From: Phymorhynchus buccinoides
Taxonomy: Eukaryota; Mollusca; Gastropoda; Neogastropoda; Raphitomidae
Length of the DNA stretch: 64,000 nt
Assembly: GCA_017654935.2 (NCBI GenBank)
Contig: CM065698.1
Location: 52,929,272-52,993,271, forward strand
Direction: 5' to 3'
The position numbers were made by a program, and so were the translations under genes. The notes beneath the pieces are model-generated. The model worked only from the letters and a program-made list of their open reading frames with translations, had not been told where the DNA came from and ran no database searches. Of the stretch, positions 34,590-45,799 are shown piece after piece. Numbering within the stretch: the first letter of the stretch is position 1; the number at the start of each line of letters is the position of its first letter.

Positions 34590-36060
34590 TAGCTAGGTCC
34601 ACGAAGCCGAATTTACTGTTGGATTTTTGCTAAATGACCCAAATTATGCTCATTTTCAATAAAAGATTTATAGTTCTTTGTCTCCATTGACCTGACTTAA
34701 AGTTGTATCAAAATAAAGGTCAATCTTTCGCCTTTTTCTGAATGTGATTGTTTACTTTGGTGTGTAAAATGTATTTTTTTGAGTGAAAGAGAAAGCGAGT
34801 GAACTGAACGTAAAATTTGCTATTTTGCGATGTTTTTTTGGTCGTGGTTGCAACACGTATTTCACCGACTAGTTTCGACTGCAAATGGCTTTACACAATG
34901 GATGATCTAGATCTAGACGCATACGTCAAACGAAAGAAGAAGCACCGGACTTCTCTTCGGTCAAACTTCTAAGCGGAAATTTAACCGTTAACATTCCTTT
35001 CGAAAACAATACCTTGCATTGTTCAGCAAGTTTGAACACCTTCCGTTTCACTAAAAATCTTGAAAGTGAAAGAAAGAGAAAGCTGAATCTATCCGCTGTT
35101 CAACGATATGATTGTCGTTTTGATCTAAACTATTTGTGTAAAGCCATTTTGATCTGAAGATTCAAGGCCTAGACTGGGTGCGCCATTGGTAGCAGCGACA
35201 CGCCGGGATCTGACTTCATTCGATCAAACCTGTTTCTGATCCCGTGAAAGCATTAGAAATTGCCCAATTGTAACAAAAAATTGTGTTTCGAAATTACAAT
35301 GTATATAGGTTCATTTACATGCGCTATGAGAGCTGATCCAGCATTTATAAAGGTTTTATTTTACAAGAATTAAATGGTATTGGGTCGAAGATCGCCTCGC
35401 GGCGATTCGCGTGAGTCATAGTTTTGAGTGCTCAAGTTAATAATTTTTTTGAGGACGAATTTCGCAGCCCAAAATATATATTTACCAACATTTATATAGA
35501 CGAAGTATCCAAGAACACTGCCAGATGACTGAGCTTTTCCAAATAAACAGTAGTAAAGCGCAAATCAAGAGGTTCTGTAGGTGTATTTCGCGAGTGTCAT
35601 GCCTAAAAGCAGAAGCGAGGGCAGATAACTCTTAACTCAATTTCCTACTTCAACTTTCGCCCAAGGCCTAGATTTATTTGTTCAATCAATAATTTGTACT
35701 TTCTATCGTGATTTTAGTTATATAGAGCAGAAAAACAAGTTCTTGCTGTTTTCTGATTAAAAGAATCAAACCAAATATGATTTAGAGAAGAAAACAAATT
35801 TGATTTAATGAAAAATTAAGCGTGCATTGGTCTACTTTCGCTTTCACCTGTAAGCCAAGACGTAGCTCAAAGTAGCGGGTTTTTCCCATCCAAGGAAATT
35901 TTAGCTTGTACTTTTTTGTTTCTTTGGAGCCATTGAAAGCTAAGCTTTATGACCGGATTGCTCCCCCCCCCCCTCCCTTCCCTTCTAAGTTCAGTTCAGT
36001 TCAGATTATTGCCAACGAAAAATGTATTTCACTCAAATGTGCAGCAGCTTGAAAAGACAA
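34590..36060. other. Unique sequence of 1.5 kb, no gene recognised
   Basis: Non-repetitive sequence with AT-rich composition. No open frame with splice or homology support was found on either strand. A GCCTCGCGGCGATTCGCG palindrome-like motif lies near 35393-35412. This is one of the longest non-repetitive stretches in the window. Confidence 0.4.
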
Positions 36061-36089
36061 AACTAAACAAATTCAATAGATGAACGCAT

Positions 36090-36096
36090 GCGTGCA

Positions 36097-36188
<92 letters not shown>

Positions 36189-36408
36189 ATTTTGATAATT
36201 TTTGATCATTTGGACTTGACTTGACTTGACACACACACACACAGAGACACACACACCCCCCCCCCTCCACACACACACACTCACCCCCACCCCACCCCAC
36301 CCCACACAAGAACAACAACAAAGAGCGAAAGTACACAGAATTGTGATGTAAACTTCACACACACACCCTTCCACATATTCACACACTATTGTGCACACAC
36401 CACGCATG

Positions 36409-36445
<37 letters not shown>

Positions 36446-36705
36446 CCACATATTCACACACTATTGTGCACACACACCACGCATGAAACACACACACACA
36501 CACCCTTCCACATATTCACACACCACGCATGAACACACACGCACACACTTCCACATATTCACAGACACTATTGTGCACACACCACACACTCGCGCACACA
36601 CATACACACACACACCCCTTCCACATATTCACAGACACTATTGTGCACACACCACGCATGAACACACACACACACACACACACATACACACAAAGTCGCG
36701 TTAAG
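36090..36705. repeat. CA/GA microsatellites and a CA-rich minisatellite
   Basis: CA then GA runs occur at 36096-36185. From about 36355 a unit CTTCCACATATTCACA, CACTATTGTGCACACACCAC, GCATGAACACAC recurs about five times with (CA)n of different lengths. Confidence 0.93.
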
Positions 36706-36899
36706 AATCCTTTAATGTCTCTTGGGGACATAGAGGATGAACAGTCAGTACAAAACAGGAGGCCACATACAAAGTAGACATTACGCACAGTCATAACACA
36801 AGCTTAACTTACAATGTATTGTCAAATTTGGTCTGATTTAATACATTTTGCTATTTGCAATTGGAATTTTTAACTTAAAACGAGAAAGAAAACAACAAC

Positions 36900-37033
36900 C
36901 CTCACACACACACACACACTCACACACACTACGCACGCACACGCGCGCACACACACACACACACACGCGCACGCACACACACACACACACACACGCGATC
37001 GCACGCACGCATGCACACACACACACACACACT
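36900..37033. repeat. CA/CG alternating tract (Z-DNA-prone)
   Basis: CACACA runs mixed with CACGCACACGCGCGCAC and GCGCACGCAC. Confidence 0.95.
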
Positions 37034-37094
37034 GGATTCTAAATTTCTTACTATAAAACGAGCACAAACAGTTAGATACCAAAATACTCTCTCC

Positions 37095-38340
37095 TTCACA
37101 ATGTGTGTATCAATTGGTTGCCCCCAAGATACCCGGTCTCCTTCACCATGTATACTAATGATTGTAAAGTCCACACCAGTTGTCAAATATTATTCAGATG
37201 ATACAACTTTAGCTGATCTTTCCAACTCGGACAATACATATTTTGACCAGGTTGACTAATGTGTGTCTTGGTGTGAGGAGAACTATCTAGACCTTAATGT
37301 CACAAAAACAAAGGAATTGATTGTTGATTTTAGGAAATCTCCACCACTATGTCAGACCTTACTATTAACAGGGAGAAAGTTGAAAGGGTAGAAGAGTATA
37401 GATAGCCTACCTTGGGACAGTCATTGATAATAAGTTATCTTTTAGTTCACATGTTGACTATGTTTACAAGAAGTGCCAAACCAGAATGTATTGCATTAGG
37501 AAACTTACCTTCTTCAAGCTTTTTATTGCTGTTTTATTGAATCAGTTGTGACGTTTTCGTTCGTCGGCTGGTTTGCTGGTTTGAATTTAAAGGCCAAGAA
37601 TGTTTTGAACTTGTGGGTAGAAAACAAGAACATTTGTGCAGTTTGAATGAAAAACGTGTGATGCGAAACGCCAGGGTGATTGTAAGTAATGAAACTGAAA
37701 GGCATGCCCTGTGAAAGTGTTATGAACTACTTCCATCTGACAGACAATACCGCTCTATTCGCAGTTGAACGCTTAGAAATGTATCTAGTTTTGTACCCAA
37801 ATCAATTGAGGTACTCAACAGACTCTCAAGAGATTCTGAGGTTTGAGATGCTGTGTGTCGTGTATGAGAAAGGAGAGAGATATAGTAGTAATAGTAGGGG
37901 GCGGTGGCTGAGGAAGAGTGCGGTTGGGTGTAGAGAGCGAATGCTGTATGAAGGAGCATGTTGTGGGGAATGGGGAAGACTCAAAATTATACTGGCTCTG
38001 TGTGTTACCTAATTTTGTTCATGATTTGTACTAATGTTGGAGGGGACAGATTGGAGTGGATTGGGTAGAATGGTTGGGGATGTGAAGAGGATTGGAAAGG
38101 GGGGGGGGGGGGGGGGGGGGGGGTACATTCGTTGAGTATGGAGAAGGTTGTTTATTATTGGTAAGAAGAACTTTGCTTTTATGTTTTGTGTTTTTTGTTG
38201 TTGATGGGGGTGTACCTTGATTTTTGTTCTCTGTTCTTTTTGTGTTGTTCAAATGCATGGATATTTTGTTTTCTGTTGTCCTTGTATCATAAGACCACAA
38301 TGTAATTTATCTTGTTGAGATAATAAAGTAATTTTGACTT
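37095..38340 (+). pseudogene. LINE fragment, RT to 3' UTR (CR1-like)
   Basis: On the plus strand, YSDDTTLADLSNSD is a decayed RT catalytic block. It is followed in shifting frames by CVSWCEENYLDLNVTKTKEL, IVDFRKSPP and LGTVIDNKLSFSSHVDYVYK, then KKCQTRMYCIRKLTFFKLF, FSFVGWFAGLNLKAKNVLN and RVMRNARVIVSNETERHAL. These are typical LINE RT-to-C-terminus phrases. Several stops and shifts make it dead. The 3' end at about 38340 has GATAATAAAGTAATTTTGAC, a LINE-like terminus, followed by a GA run. A G tract at 38099 interrupts the 3' UTR. Confidence 0.8.
38099..38123 (+). repeat. Poly-G tract of about 25 bases
   Basis: Pure G run. Confidence 0.97.
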
Positions 38341-38348
38341 TGACAGAA

Positions 38349-38351
<3 letters not shown>

Positions 38352-38396
<45 letters not shown>
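38352..38396. repeat. (GA)n microsatellite
   Basis: A pure GA run following the LINE 3' end. Confidence 0.97.
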
Positions 38397-38397
<1 letters not shown>

Positions 38398-38627
38398 GGG
38401 GGGAGCTGTAAGTTTACATTCCAAGGATGTACAATTACTACTTACAGCGTAACAAAATAAGCGCAACCCTGCACGTGTTGACTCAAGCACACGCATCACC
38501 ACAAACATTAAAAGCAAAATATGGACTTAAAACAAGGATATATCTTTATGAAATAAAACCAAAACAAAACATTGTTTGAAGAAGCATAACGACATAACAC
38601 AAAAAACAGGATAACAACACAACACCA

Positions 38628-38860
38628 TATCACCAGCGTGGCACAGAGGTAACACACACACCTCGTATACAATAAATCTGAGTTTGAGTCTGGGTACTGG
38701 GGATTGTTCCTCTCACTCTGCACTAGGTCTTACGGTCTGAACAAGGAGCCTTTCGGATGAGACGATAAACGGAGGTCCCGTGTGCCCAGGCACTTAGCAA
38801 ACATTAATCCCAGTGGCAATTAAAAAGTTGTGATTTGGTCAAAATTTACCCCCCCACCCC
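38628..38860 (+). mobile_element. tRNA-derived SINE
   Basis: A polymerase III A-box-like GTGGCACAGAGG (about 38638) and a B-box-like GAGTTTGAGTC (38680-38690) are spaced as in a tRNA-derived promoter. They are followed by a body with CGGATGAGACGATAAACGG and AGGTCCCGTGTGCCCAGGC, a segment I recognise from memory as a common conserved block in invertebrate SINEs. It is not an intact tRNA gene, because the cloverleaf cannot be folded. Confidence 0.75.
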
Positions 38861-39047
38861 CTTTCATTCCTAACCAGCCACACAAAAATCACATGCAAAT
38901 TAAAACACGTTCAAGTAATTTTCCCGTGTCAGTGGGTAATATATCACAACAAAAGTACATGTAAATTTCATTTGACTTATACATATATTTATCAGGCACA
39001 CATGTACACTCATACGCACACATGTGGGCTACGAAACGCGCATATGT

Positions 39048-39056
39048 GTGTGTGTA

Positions 39057-39133
<77 letters not shown>

Positions 39134-39182
39134 GTGTGTGTGCGTGTGCGTGTGCGTGCGTGCGTGCGTGCGTGTGTGTGTT
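39048..39182. repeat. (GT)n-(TA)n-(GCGT)n compound microsatellite
   Basis: A GT run, then TATATATATATA near 39118-39132, then GTGCGTGC repeats. Confidence 0.97.
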
Positions 39183-40880
39183 ATGTATATCTGAAAAAAA
39201 GGCTGAAGAAGTGATATTTTCTTGTGCAGGTAAATTATTTCTTTGCCTTTAAAATATAAAACAAGTAGTGAAAATGCCCCCTAAATTCCTGGCTGGGGAT
39301 GAGCTTTACACTTAATTAAGAAAGGAGGAAACTAATAGCCCTGGATGAGTTCCCAAAAACTTTAAAACTACAACAGCTCAACTAGTTTTTCCATGGGGAA
39401 ATTTTCAGCACACCAGCAACACTAGAGCAAAGGTGGCAGCTTTCCCATGGGAAACTGAATAAGATGTAGGGTCAGCAAATTTATAAAGGACCGAGACGCG
39501 CTCTAGGTCCATGCAGAGCTTCAGGAGATATAATAATGTATACCACAAACAAAATTAAACACTCAAGGTCAAAGTTCAATGTAAAGGAAAACAGATACTG
39601 TTTGGGACACAGTAGCTTTAAGTTATATTGGAACAAATGTACACAGCTGTTTATAAGATATAACAACATACAAGGAAGAAACACGGTCAAATGTCAAGGA
39701 CACCCAAAGGTTGTTAATACTTTAAATAATAATGTTAGGTATGTACAACACCTTGAGCTATTGATCAACTTTTTGAAATCTGGGGACTAAAAATGCAAAA
39801 ATCTGAAAGATATGTCCTAATCATACAGACGATTATGCTCAAGGTTCAAGGTCAAGGTAATGAGGGTAATGCATAGTTAACATATAGAATCGCCATAAGC
39901 CAATATACATACTTACCACAAAAAAAGACTGCAACTGCAAAGGTGCGAAAATGTTGATCTCCCCCCCCTCCCCCCCCTCCAAAAAAATGTGTTCAAGGTC
40001 AGTTTTCGAGGTCCAAGTCAACAAGGTTGTAATTTGCCTTTAACTGCCTTATGTTTCAGTTAATGCACCCGTATGCACAACTTGAATCAATTATTTACTG
40101 CAGTTTACAAGATATTTCTGGGAAAAACAAAGCCAGAAACAACGAGAGAAAAAAAAAGAATAAAAACAGTCCTCCTTCTGTCTGTGGCAGAGGACACAAA
40201 TAACAGAACATAGATTTAGAAAAAAAGGTTATTGAGATTTGTCTAAAACGGAGAATTAAGATAATAACATTTCAAATTTCTAGCAACAGTAGACTTTGAT
40301 TTGTGATGTATTGAAAAAAGTCATATTTCATGATTTTTACCAATTTTACAAAACTGGTTGATTTCGTTACCATGGTGATCGTTCAGTTTGTTACCGGGTG
40401 ATCACTACTTTGCCTTGTTGTGTTTGACACATGCCTGTGATTAGTCATCCCAAAAATCAGAACTCTGGGCTTCTTAGTTATTTCATTACAACTCTTCAAA
40501 AACAGTGCATTTTGTTCACTTTTTCGATGTTATTTTATTTTCTCAATCTCACCCTGTTTCATGCAGGCACTGTATTCAAACCACAAAGCAGACAGTCTTG
40601 TATTTCTGTTTGTGGATAGAGTTGAGGTAGTAAAAGAAGACACCATAAATTCTACATCGTTAATGTGTGTTGTTGGAGCTTGGTAAAATTCAAAACTTTG
40701 AACATGTAGCAAAAAGCTTAAAATGACGCAAAATTACCAAAATTAAACAAACTTTAAATTGCTACAACTCGGAAATTATTTGAGCTACAGTCTTGATATT
40801 TTGCACATTTTCTAATCTCAACACGTTCTTTACATGGACATGGACATTTTAGAAATCAGTTATTGCCTGCTAACACCTGC
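39183..40880. other. No gene recognised in 1.7 kb
   Basis: AT-rich unique sequence with short AAGGTCAAGGT phrases (about 39840-39860 and 39990). No splice-supported frame was found. Confidence 0.4.
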
Positions 40881-40882
40881 AT

Positions 40883-41020
40883 ACACACACACTTCAACAA
40901 GATGAAGTAGGCTGCATAATGGGAAGAAGAACACACACAAACACACACTTCAACAAGATGAAGTTGGCTGCATAATGGGAAGAAGAAGACATAGACACAC
41001 ACTTCAACAAGATGAAGTAG
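40883..41020. repeat. Outlying cluster of the 33.4-34.6 kb minisatellite
   Basis: Three copies of CACTTCAACAAGATGAAGT, two with the GGCTGCATAATGGGAAGAAG part, lie 6.3 kb away from the main array and in the same orientation. Confidence 0.92.
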
Positions 41021-41749
41021 GGTTCATCAACCTTTTCCCCACCCCGCTCCACCCCCCACACTAGTGTCAGCACCCCCACCCCCACACCCATCCACCCCAC
41101 CCATCTCCCCGGGAATACCATGTGTGTCTTTTGTACAAAGTCCTGTGCTTGTAACTTGCTCTAATCCATCACTCTCTTTGACTCCCTTTGTCCTTTTCCC
41201 TTTGCTTACTGTCGTCTACTATCTTTATGCCTTTCTGATCCATTTTCCTGCCTTTGTCATAGAAGCTCTTACAAAGATTTGTTCCAGCCGAAGACAGACC
41301 TAACTGTTTCTTAGGCACATAATGGCAGCATGACACATCTGCGGTCATACAACAGGAAATGAAGAAGATACCAGCATCGTTGGCTCACCAACAGATAAAG
41401 TCAGACAACTGCTGCAGTTTATTTGGGTCAACACATAAAAACAAAACCTAACACATACCGTATTAATGTGTTCATCTAATTCAACTCAACAATCTGTACA
41501 GCTTTAATTTAAATCAGAGTTTGCAGACTGTTGGGACTGTGATGCCAGGAATTATCTCGTAAGCTTTAAAACTATTTAAGGTAATTAATTCATAAGTTGT
41601 ACGTAAACTTTCTCTTTTTTCCCTTCCCTCACATGTATGCCGACACACAAAGGGATGCAACACCCGAGGAAGCCAGTTCGCTATGTCCCATTTCCATGCT
41701 GAGTTGTCCCCCTTTTCTTTGAGCACAGGGTGTTTAGTTGTAGTGATGG
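41021..41749. other. No gene recognised; C-rich then unique sequence
   Basis: CCCCACCCC-rich sequence lies at about 41035-41110, then unique sequence. No repeat or frame is supported. Confidence 0.4.
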
Positions 41750-42280
41750 TGGTGGAGAGGAGAGGAGGGAAATGGGGGGGTGGGTGGGTCTACCCCCTCC
41801 TTCCCCAGGCCACAAAACAAGGAAACAGGAAGGGAAAGGGGGATCTCTCACCCACAATGGTGATGATGGGGGGGGGGGGGGGGGGAGGTCTACCCCCTCC
41901 TTCCCCAGGCCACAAAAAACAAGGAAACACGAAGGGAAAGGGGGATCTCTCACCCACAGTGGTGATGATGGGGGGGGGGGGGGGGGTCTACCCCCTCCTT
42001 CCCAAGGCCACAAAACAAGGAAACAGGAAGGGAAAGGGGGATCTCTCACCCACAGTGGTGATGATGGGGGGGGGGGGGGGGGGTCTACCCCCTCCTTCCC
42101 CAGGCCACAAAACAAGGAAACACGAAGGGAAAGGGGGATCTCTCACCCACAGTGGTGATGATGGGGGGGGGGGGGGGGTGGTCTACCCCCTCCTTCCCCA
42201 GACCACAAAACAAGGAAACAGGAAGGGAAAGGGGGATCTCTCACCCACAGTGATGATGGGGGGGGGGGGGGGGGGGGTAT
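41750..42280 (+). repeat. Minisatellite of about 96-101 bp, each unit ending in a poly-G run
   Basis: Five units of GGTCTACCCCCTCCTTCCCC, AGGCCACAAAACAAGGAAAC, GGGAAAGGGGGATCTCTCAC and GGTGATGATG are each followed by 16-20 Gs. It lies downstream (3') of the DXO stop codon. Confidence 0.95.
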
Positions 42281-42439
42281 CAACTAGTAGTGGTGGTGAG
42301 GGTGTTATGGGAGGGGAGGGGGGTACTGCCCAGGCCACAAACACAAGTTGTCAAGGAAGAGGGGGGAGGAGAGGGGTTCCAATGGTCTGCCAGGGGGTAG
42401 GGGGGGTGGCAAAGCGGACATTAATTTGAATGTAAAAGG

Positions 42440-42726
42440 TGCATTGGAGGTCATCTCATTGTCCATCCCTCCCAATTCACAAACCATGGGGGCAGGAAGG
42501 TCAGAGGTCATCTCACTGTCCATCCCAATTCACCAACCATGGGGGCAGGAAGGTCAGAGGTCATCTCACTGTCCATCCCTCCCAATTCACAAACCATGGG
42601 GGCAGGAAGGTCAGAGGTCATCTCACTGTCCATCCCAATTCACCAACCATGGGGCAGGAAGGTCAGAGGTCATCTCACTGTCCATCCCTCCCAATTCACA
42701 AACCACGGGGGCAGGAAGGTCAGAGG
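42440..42726 (-). repeat. Minisatellite made of copies of the DXO terminal coding end
   Basis: Each unit is the reverse complement of the end of the last DXO exon. On minus it reads as CCCCCATGGTTTGTGAATTG, GGAGGGATGGACAGTGAGATG, that is the PPWFVNWEGWTV codons and the stop. About five extra copies lie downstream of the genuine stop at 42727, in two length classes of about 56 and 51 bp. Confidence 0.92.
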
Positions 42727-42850
42727 TCATTTCACTGTCCATCCCTCCCAATTCACAAACCATGGGGGCAGGAAGGTGTAGGGTGAGGGGTCGCTCACAC
42801 TGGTCATCTCAATGTCCTGGCCTGGACTCCAGTGGACCAGGTACACCTGT
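42727..42850 (-). CDS. DXO: DXO decapping exoribonuclease, last coding exon
   Basis: On the minus strand the acceptor GTTGACAG precedes ACAGGTG. With the CA left over from the previous exon (phase 2) it encodes QQVYLVHWSPGQDIEMTSV, then SDPSPYTFLPPWFVNWEGWT, V, K and a stop. The C-terminus of DXO proteins has the same layout: a hydrophobic strand, a short acidic loop and a final YxFLPxWYV-type phrase. The joined length matches the vertebrate protein at this junction without a gap. The acceptor is embedded in the flank of the 28-bp array (42851-45345), and the 3' end of the exon has spawned the minisatellite at 42440-42726. The minus-strand frame running upstream into CIDAVW repeats is intron. 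Confidence 0.93.
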
Positions 42851-45345
42851 CTGTCAACACCACACAGCATCAATACAATAATGCACACCACACAGCACCA
42901 ATACAATAATGCACACCACACAGCATCAATACAATAATGCACACCACACAGCATCAATACAATAATGCACACCACACAGCATCAATACAGCAATGCACAC
43001 CGCACAGCATCAATACAGCAATGCACACCACACAGCATCAATACAATAATGCACACCACACAGCATCAAAGCAGGCCTTGCACTCCGTTGACATATTGTC
43101 CCCTCACAGTAATGCACAGCACACAGCATCAGTACAATAATGCACATCACACAGCATCAATACAATAATGCACACCACACAGCATCAATACAATAATGCA
43201 CACCACACAGCACCAATACAATAATGCACACCACACAGCATCAATACAATAATGCACACCACACAGCATCAATACAATAATGCACACCACACAGCACCAA
43301 TACAATAATGCACACCACACAGCATCAATACAATAATGCACACCACACAGCATCAATACAATAATGCACACCACACAGCATCAAAGCAGGCCTTGCACTC
43401 CGTTGACATATTGTCCCCTCACAGTAATGCACACCACACAGCATCAATACAATAATGCACACCACACAGCATCAATACAATAATGCACACCACACAGCAT
43501 CAATACAATAATGCACACCACACAGCATCAATACAATAATGCACACCACACAGCATCAATACAATAATGCACACCACACAGCATCAAAGCAGGCCTTGCA
43601 CTCCGTTGACATATTGTCCCCTCACAGCAATGCACACCACACAGCATCAATACAATAATGCACACCACACAGCATCAATACAATAATGCACACCACACAG
43701 CATCAATACAGTAATGCACACCACACAGCATCAATACAATAATGCACACCACACAGCATCAATACAGTAATGCACACCACACAGCATCAATACAATAATG
43801 CACATCACACAGCATCAATACAATAATGCACATCACACAGCATCAAAGCAGGCCTTGCACTGCGTTGACATATTGTCCCCTCACAGTAATGCACACCACA
43901 CAGCATCAATACAATAATGCACATCACACAGCATCAAAGCAGGCCTTGCACTCCGTTGACATATTGTCCCCTCACAGCAATGCACACCACACAGCATCAA
44001 TACAATAATGCACACCACACAGCATCAATACAATAATGCACATCACACAGCATCAATACAATAATGCACATCACACAGCATCAAAGCAGGCCTTGCACTG
44101 CGTTGACATATTGTCCCCTCACAGTAATGCACACCACACAGCATCAATACAATAATGCACACCACACAGCATCAAAGCAGGCCTTGCACTCCGTTGACAT
44201 ATTGTCCCCTCACAGCAATGCACACCACACAGCATCAATACAGCAATGCACACCACACAGCATCAATACAGCAATGCACACCACACAGCATCAATACAAT
44301 AATGCACAGCACACAGCATCAATACAGTAATGCACACCACACAGCATCAAAGCAGGCCTTGCACTCCGTTGACATATTGTCCCCTCACAGCAATGCACAC
44401 CACACAGCATCAATACAGCAATGCACACCACACAGCATCAATACAGCAATGCACACCACACAGCATCAATACAGTAATGCACACCACACAGCATCAATAC
44501 AATAATGCACACCACACAGCATCAATACAATAATGCACACCACACAGTATCAGTACAATAATGCACACCACACAGCATCAATACAGTAATGCACACCACA
44601 CAGCATCAATACAATAATGCACAGCACACAGCATCAATACAGTAATGCACACCACACAGCATCAATACAATAATGCACAGCACACAGCATCAATACAGTA
44701 ATGCACACCACACAGCATCAATACAATAATGCACAGCACACAGCATCAATACAGTAATGCACACCACACAGCATCAATACAATAATGCACAGCACACAGC
44801 ATCAATACAGTAATGCACACCACACAGCATCAATACAATAATGCACAGCACACAGCATCAAAGCAGGCCTTGCACTCCATTGACATATTGTCCCCTCACA
44901 GTAATGCACAGCACACAGCATCAACACAGTAATGCACACCACACAGCATCAAAGCAGGCCTTGCACTCCGTTGACATATTGTCCCCTCACAGTAATGCAC
45001 ACCACACAGCATCAATACAGCAATGCACAGCACACAGCATCAATACAGCAATGCACACCACACAGCATCAATACAGCAATGCACAGCACACAGCATCAAT
45101 ACAGGCCTTGCACTCCGTTAACATACTGTTCCCTCACAATAATGCACACCACACAGCATCAATACAGTAATGCACAGCACACAGCATCAATACAGCAATG
45201 CACACCACACAACATCAATACAGCAATGCACAGCACACAGCATCAATACAGCAATGCACAGCACACAGCATCAACACAGTAATGCACAGCACACAGCATC
45301 AAAGCAGGCCTTGCACTCCGTTGACATACTGTTCCCTCACAGTAA
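42851..45345. repeat. 28-bp satellite with interspersed 43-bp spacer (intron of DXO)
   Basis: AATGCACACCACACAGCATC AATACAAT is the unit (about 70 copies). A longer variant carrying AAAGCAGGCCTTGCACTCCG, TTGACATATTGTCCCCTCAC recurs 12 times at irregular spacing (for example 43068, 43382, 43572, 43848, 45300). The right part shows a CAGCACACAGC variant. It fills almost the whole intron between the last two DXO exons. Confidence 0.95.
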
Positions 45346-45555
45346 TGTAAGAATAACACAAACAAAACGTCATGCATTGATTTCCCTGCTTTATTTTTTA
45401 TTTTACTTCAATATTTCTGAATTAAGCTGTGCACATGACAAATCCTTAAGTCATTTAATAACTCATTTTGTTGCACTCTGTTTGCAAAGACTGTTCTTTT
45501 TGACATGGGTATATCAATACAGTAATTATAATATAATAATATAAAAAATATGTGG

Positions 45556-45607
45556 TCACAGACTGTTTGATAGAGATCATGAATTGGTCCAGGAAGTTGA
45601 AGCACAC
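45556..45607 (-). pseudogene. Partial, diverged copy of DXO exon at 45683
   Basis: The minus strand reads NVCFNFLDQFMISIKQSVTT after a TATCAG acceptor-like site. This corresponds to NVCFNFLDHFLTFIKQSVTT of the genuine exon. It lacks the start (DVPNGWRP) and the donor. Amino-acid changes exceed those in other exon copies, so it is an older duplicate. Use as an alternative exon is unlikely because no donor follows. Confidence 0.8.
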
Positions 45608-45682
45608 GTTGACTGATACATACACAGATCACAACAGCTAATAATTGATCACAACAGATCATACTACACACAGGATACTCAC

Positions 45683-45777
45683 TGGGGGTGATCGGTGGTC
45701 ACAGACTGTTTGATGAAGGTCAGGAAGTGGTCCAGGAAGTTGAAGCACACGTTGGGCCGCCAGCCGTTAGGGACGTC
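45683..45777 (-). CDS. DXO: DXO decapping exoribonuclease, penultimate exon
   Basis: The exon is flanked on minus by CTGGTTTTCAG and by the consensus donor GTGAGTAT. It is 95 nt, starting in phase 0 and ending in phase 2. It encodes DVPNGWRPNVCFNFLDHFLT, then FIKQSVTTDHP. DXO/Rai1 proteins have a W-x-P-x-V-C-x-NF phrase followed by an amphipathic helix at this place. The join to the preceding exon (ending PGLTE) and to the following exon keeps frame and length. GC-rich codons contrast with the AT-rich arrays on both sides. Confidence 0.95.
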
Positions 45778-45799
45778 CTGAAAACCAGGCACAGGCACA

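Noticed and set aside
38628..38720. tRNA gene
   Set aside because: A and B boxes are recognisable but the sequence does not fold into a cloverleaf and continues into a SINE body.
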